A program made the position numbers and the translations under genes. A stretch of DNA of 6,402 bases from Bacillota bacterium (GTDB lineage Bacteria > Bacillota > Clostridia > Clostridiales > Clostridiaceae), in assembly GCA_023435985.1 (NCBI GenBank), contig JAEZKY010000353.1, forward strand, positions 1 through 6,402, given 5' to 3'. Under the pieces are notes generated by a model. That model saw only the letters and a program-made list of their open reading frames with translations. It was not told where the DNA came from and did no database searches. Shown here one piece after another: positions 5,285 through 6,402 of the stretch (positions are counted from its first letter, which is position 1; the number at the start of each line of letters is the position of its first letter).

Positions 5285-6402
5285 TTATTCGTATCTAAGC
5301 GCTTCTATTGGATCAAGTTCTGCTGCTTTTTTAGCTGGGTAATATCCAAAGAAGACACCAATAAACATTGAAAACGAGAAACTTATTAAAATTACTATCG
5401 GCGATATCGACATTGAATATCCCATTGCTTTTGATCCTACTGTACCTGCACCAAGTCCAAGAGCTATTCCCAAAATACCACCTATGGAGCATATTATAAC
5501 AGACTCAACTATAAATTGCATCTTTATATGGCTGCCTTTAGCCCCAAGAGCTTTTCTTGTTCCTATTTCTCTTGTTCTTTCTGTAACTGATACAAGCATT
5601 ATATTCATTACTCCAATTCCACCAACTACAAGTGATATTCCTGCTATTCCAGATATAGCAATTGCAACTGTATTCATCATTGCAGTCCTAGATTCAAGCA
5701 TACTTTCCATATTACTTGCCTGAGCTACGAAATTTATATTTTTAGAATAAAGATTCGATAAATATGTTGATAACTCAGTTGTGAATGCTGCGACATCCAC
5801 ATTATCTTTAGGTTCTACTTGAAACATTTGATAATTTTTATTCGTTGCTGTTTTCTTTTCGACAGTTATAGGAATATACAAACTTGTAGATAAATTTTCA
5901 TCTGACGTTGTTCTACTTGAACCAGATGCTTGATATTTATATACACCAATAACGTAATATGTAAAAATATCACTTGATGTGTATACTTTTATCTGCTGTC
6001 CTATAGGATCCACACTATCTCCAAATATTTTTGTTACTAGTTTATCTGAAACTACTGCAACATTTTTTGCATTATCAATATCATTTTGATTAATATATCT
6101 TCCCTCAGTAATTGTAACATCTTTAACCTCTTGATATCCTACATTTGTACCAATTGTACTTATATTGGCATATGATGTTTCACTTTTAACTTTACCAGAA
6201 TCACCATTTTCAGATAGACTTATAGCACTTATCTTATCACTAAAATTGTCTTCTAACTCATTTATCTGATTCATAGTCATAAGGTCAGTATCCTTTTGGG
6301 AGCTGCTTGAGCTTCCCATTCTACCGCCTCCTCCGCTTGGTTTTCCGCCTCCTGGCATTCCACCGCCGCCAAACATTCCAGCAGCACCACCACCTGGGGC
6401 AC
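5285..6402 (-). CDS. MacB/FtsX-type ABC transporter permease, C-terminal part (runs off the window)
   Basis: The last 371 residues of an ABC exporter permease. The frame stays open to the window edge, so the true start and first membrane helix lie outside; the Met at 6376 is internal. Numbering from that Met: a Gly/Ser-rich stretch (about -8 to 26), an extracytoplasmic MacB_PCD-type domain (about 31-225, with VAVVSDKLVTKIFG and DPIGQQIKV typical of it), a membrane helix at 235-263, the coupling segment TERTREIGTRKALGAK (265-280), helices near 288-312 and 324-346, and the signature end YPAKKAAELDPIEALRYE (346-363). Such permeases pair with a MacB/LolD-type ATPase and often an HlyD-like adaptor, and export peptides, antimicrobials or envelope lipids; neither partner is in the window. 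The substrate is unknown. The Gly-rich start is GC-richer than its surroundings. Confidence 0.93.
   Translation of the reverse strand, partial: APGGGAAGMFGGGGMPGGGKPSGGGGRMGSSSSSQKDTDLMTMNQINELEDNFSDKISAISLSENGDSGKVKSETSYANISTIGTNVGYQEVKDVTITEGRYINQNDIDNAKNVAVVSDKLVTKIFGDSVDPIGQQIKVYTSSDIFTYYVIGVYKYQASGSSRTTSDENLSTSLYIPITVEKKTATNKNYQMFQVEPKDNVDVAAFTTELSTYLSNLYSKNINFVAQASNMESMLESRTAMMNTVAIAISGIAGISLVVGGIGVMNIMLVSVTERTREIGTRKALGAKGSHIKMQFIVESVIICSIGGILGIALGLGAGTVGSKAMGYSMSISPIVILISFSFSMFIGVFFGYYPAKKAAELDPIEALRYE

Noticed and set aside
5484..5723. 79-codon open frame on the plus strand
   Set aside because: Antisense to the conserved FtsX-domain helices of the permease; its hydrophobicity mirrors those helices.

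Overview
The window is strongly AT-rich, low-GC Firmicute-type DNA, most likely Clostridium sensu stricto or a close relative. This is inferred from base composition, AGGAG/GAGGTG-type ribosome sites, an S-box leader, a CD3324-family small protein, a YtaF/MntP-like membrane protein and a Clostridium-style lipoprotein. The species cannot be fixed from the sequence alone.

Layout. The left half is read leftward (minus strand). From right to left it holds a small CD3324-family helix-turn-helix protein (2994-3257), an Asn-rich lipoprotein with beta-propeller-like repeats (1746-2885), and a PLP-dependent class I/II aminotransferase (61-1221). The aminotransferase has the best-defined control region of the window: a consensus sigma-A promoter (TTGACA, 17 bp, TATACT), a SAM-I (S-box) riboswitch and an intrinsic terminator, all in its roughly 380-nt leader. 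This ties the enzyme to methionine/SAM metabolism. The middle holds two rightward membrane-protein genes, a TVP38/TMEM64 (DedA-superfamily, VTT domain) protein (3704-4333) and a YtaF/MntP-like protein (4581-5204). Each has its own ribosome site and is followed by a hairpin. The right edge holds the C-terminal part of a leftward MacB/FtsX-type ABC transporter permease (5285 to beyond 6402). It converges on the YtaF-like gene across a 15-bp-stem bidirectional terminator.

The genes look like separate transcription units, not one pathway: hairpins or promoters separate nearly all of them. Three encode membrane proteins and one a cell-surface lipoprotein. The least explained sequence is the 446-bp divergent gap at 3258-3703. 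It contains an 18-bp inverted repeat (one mismatch) enclosing a second hairpin, another 9-bp inverted repeat, and a possible 39-codon minus-strand ORF with a plausible promoter and ribosome site. That gap and the altered acidic motifs plus EF-hand-like loop of the YtaF-like protein are the points most worth a second look. I saw no CRISPR array, tRNA, rRNA, transposase or recognisable defence or biosynthetic system.
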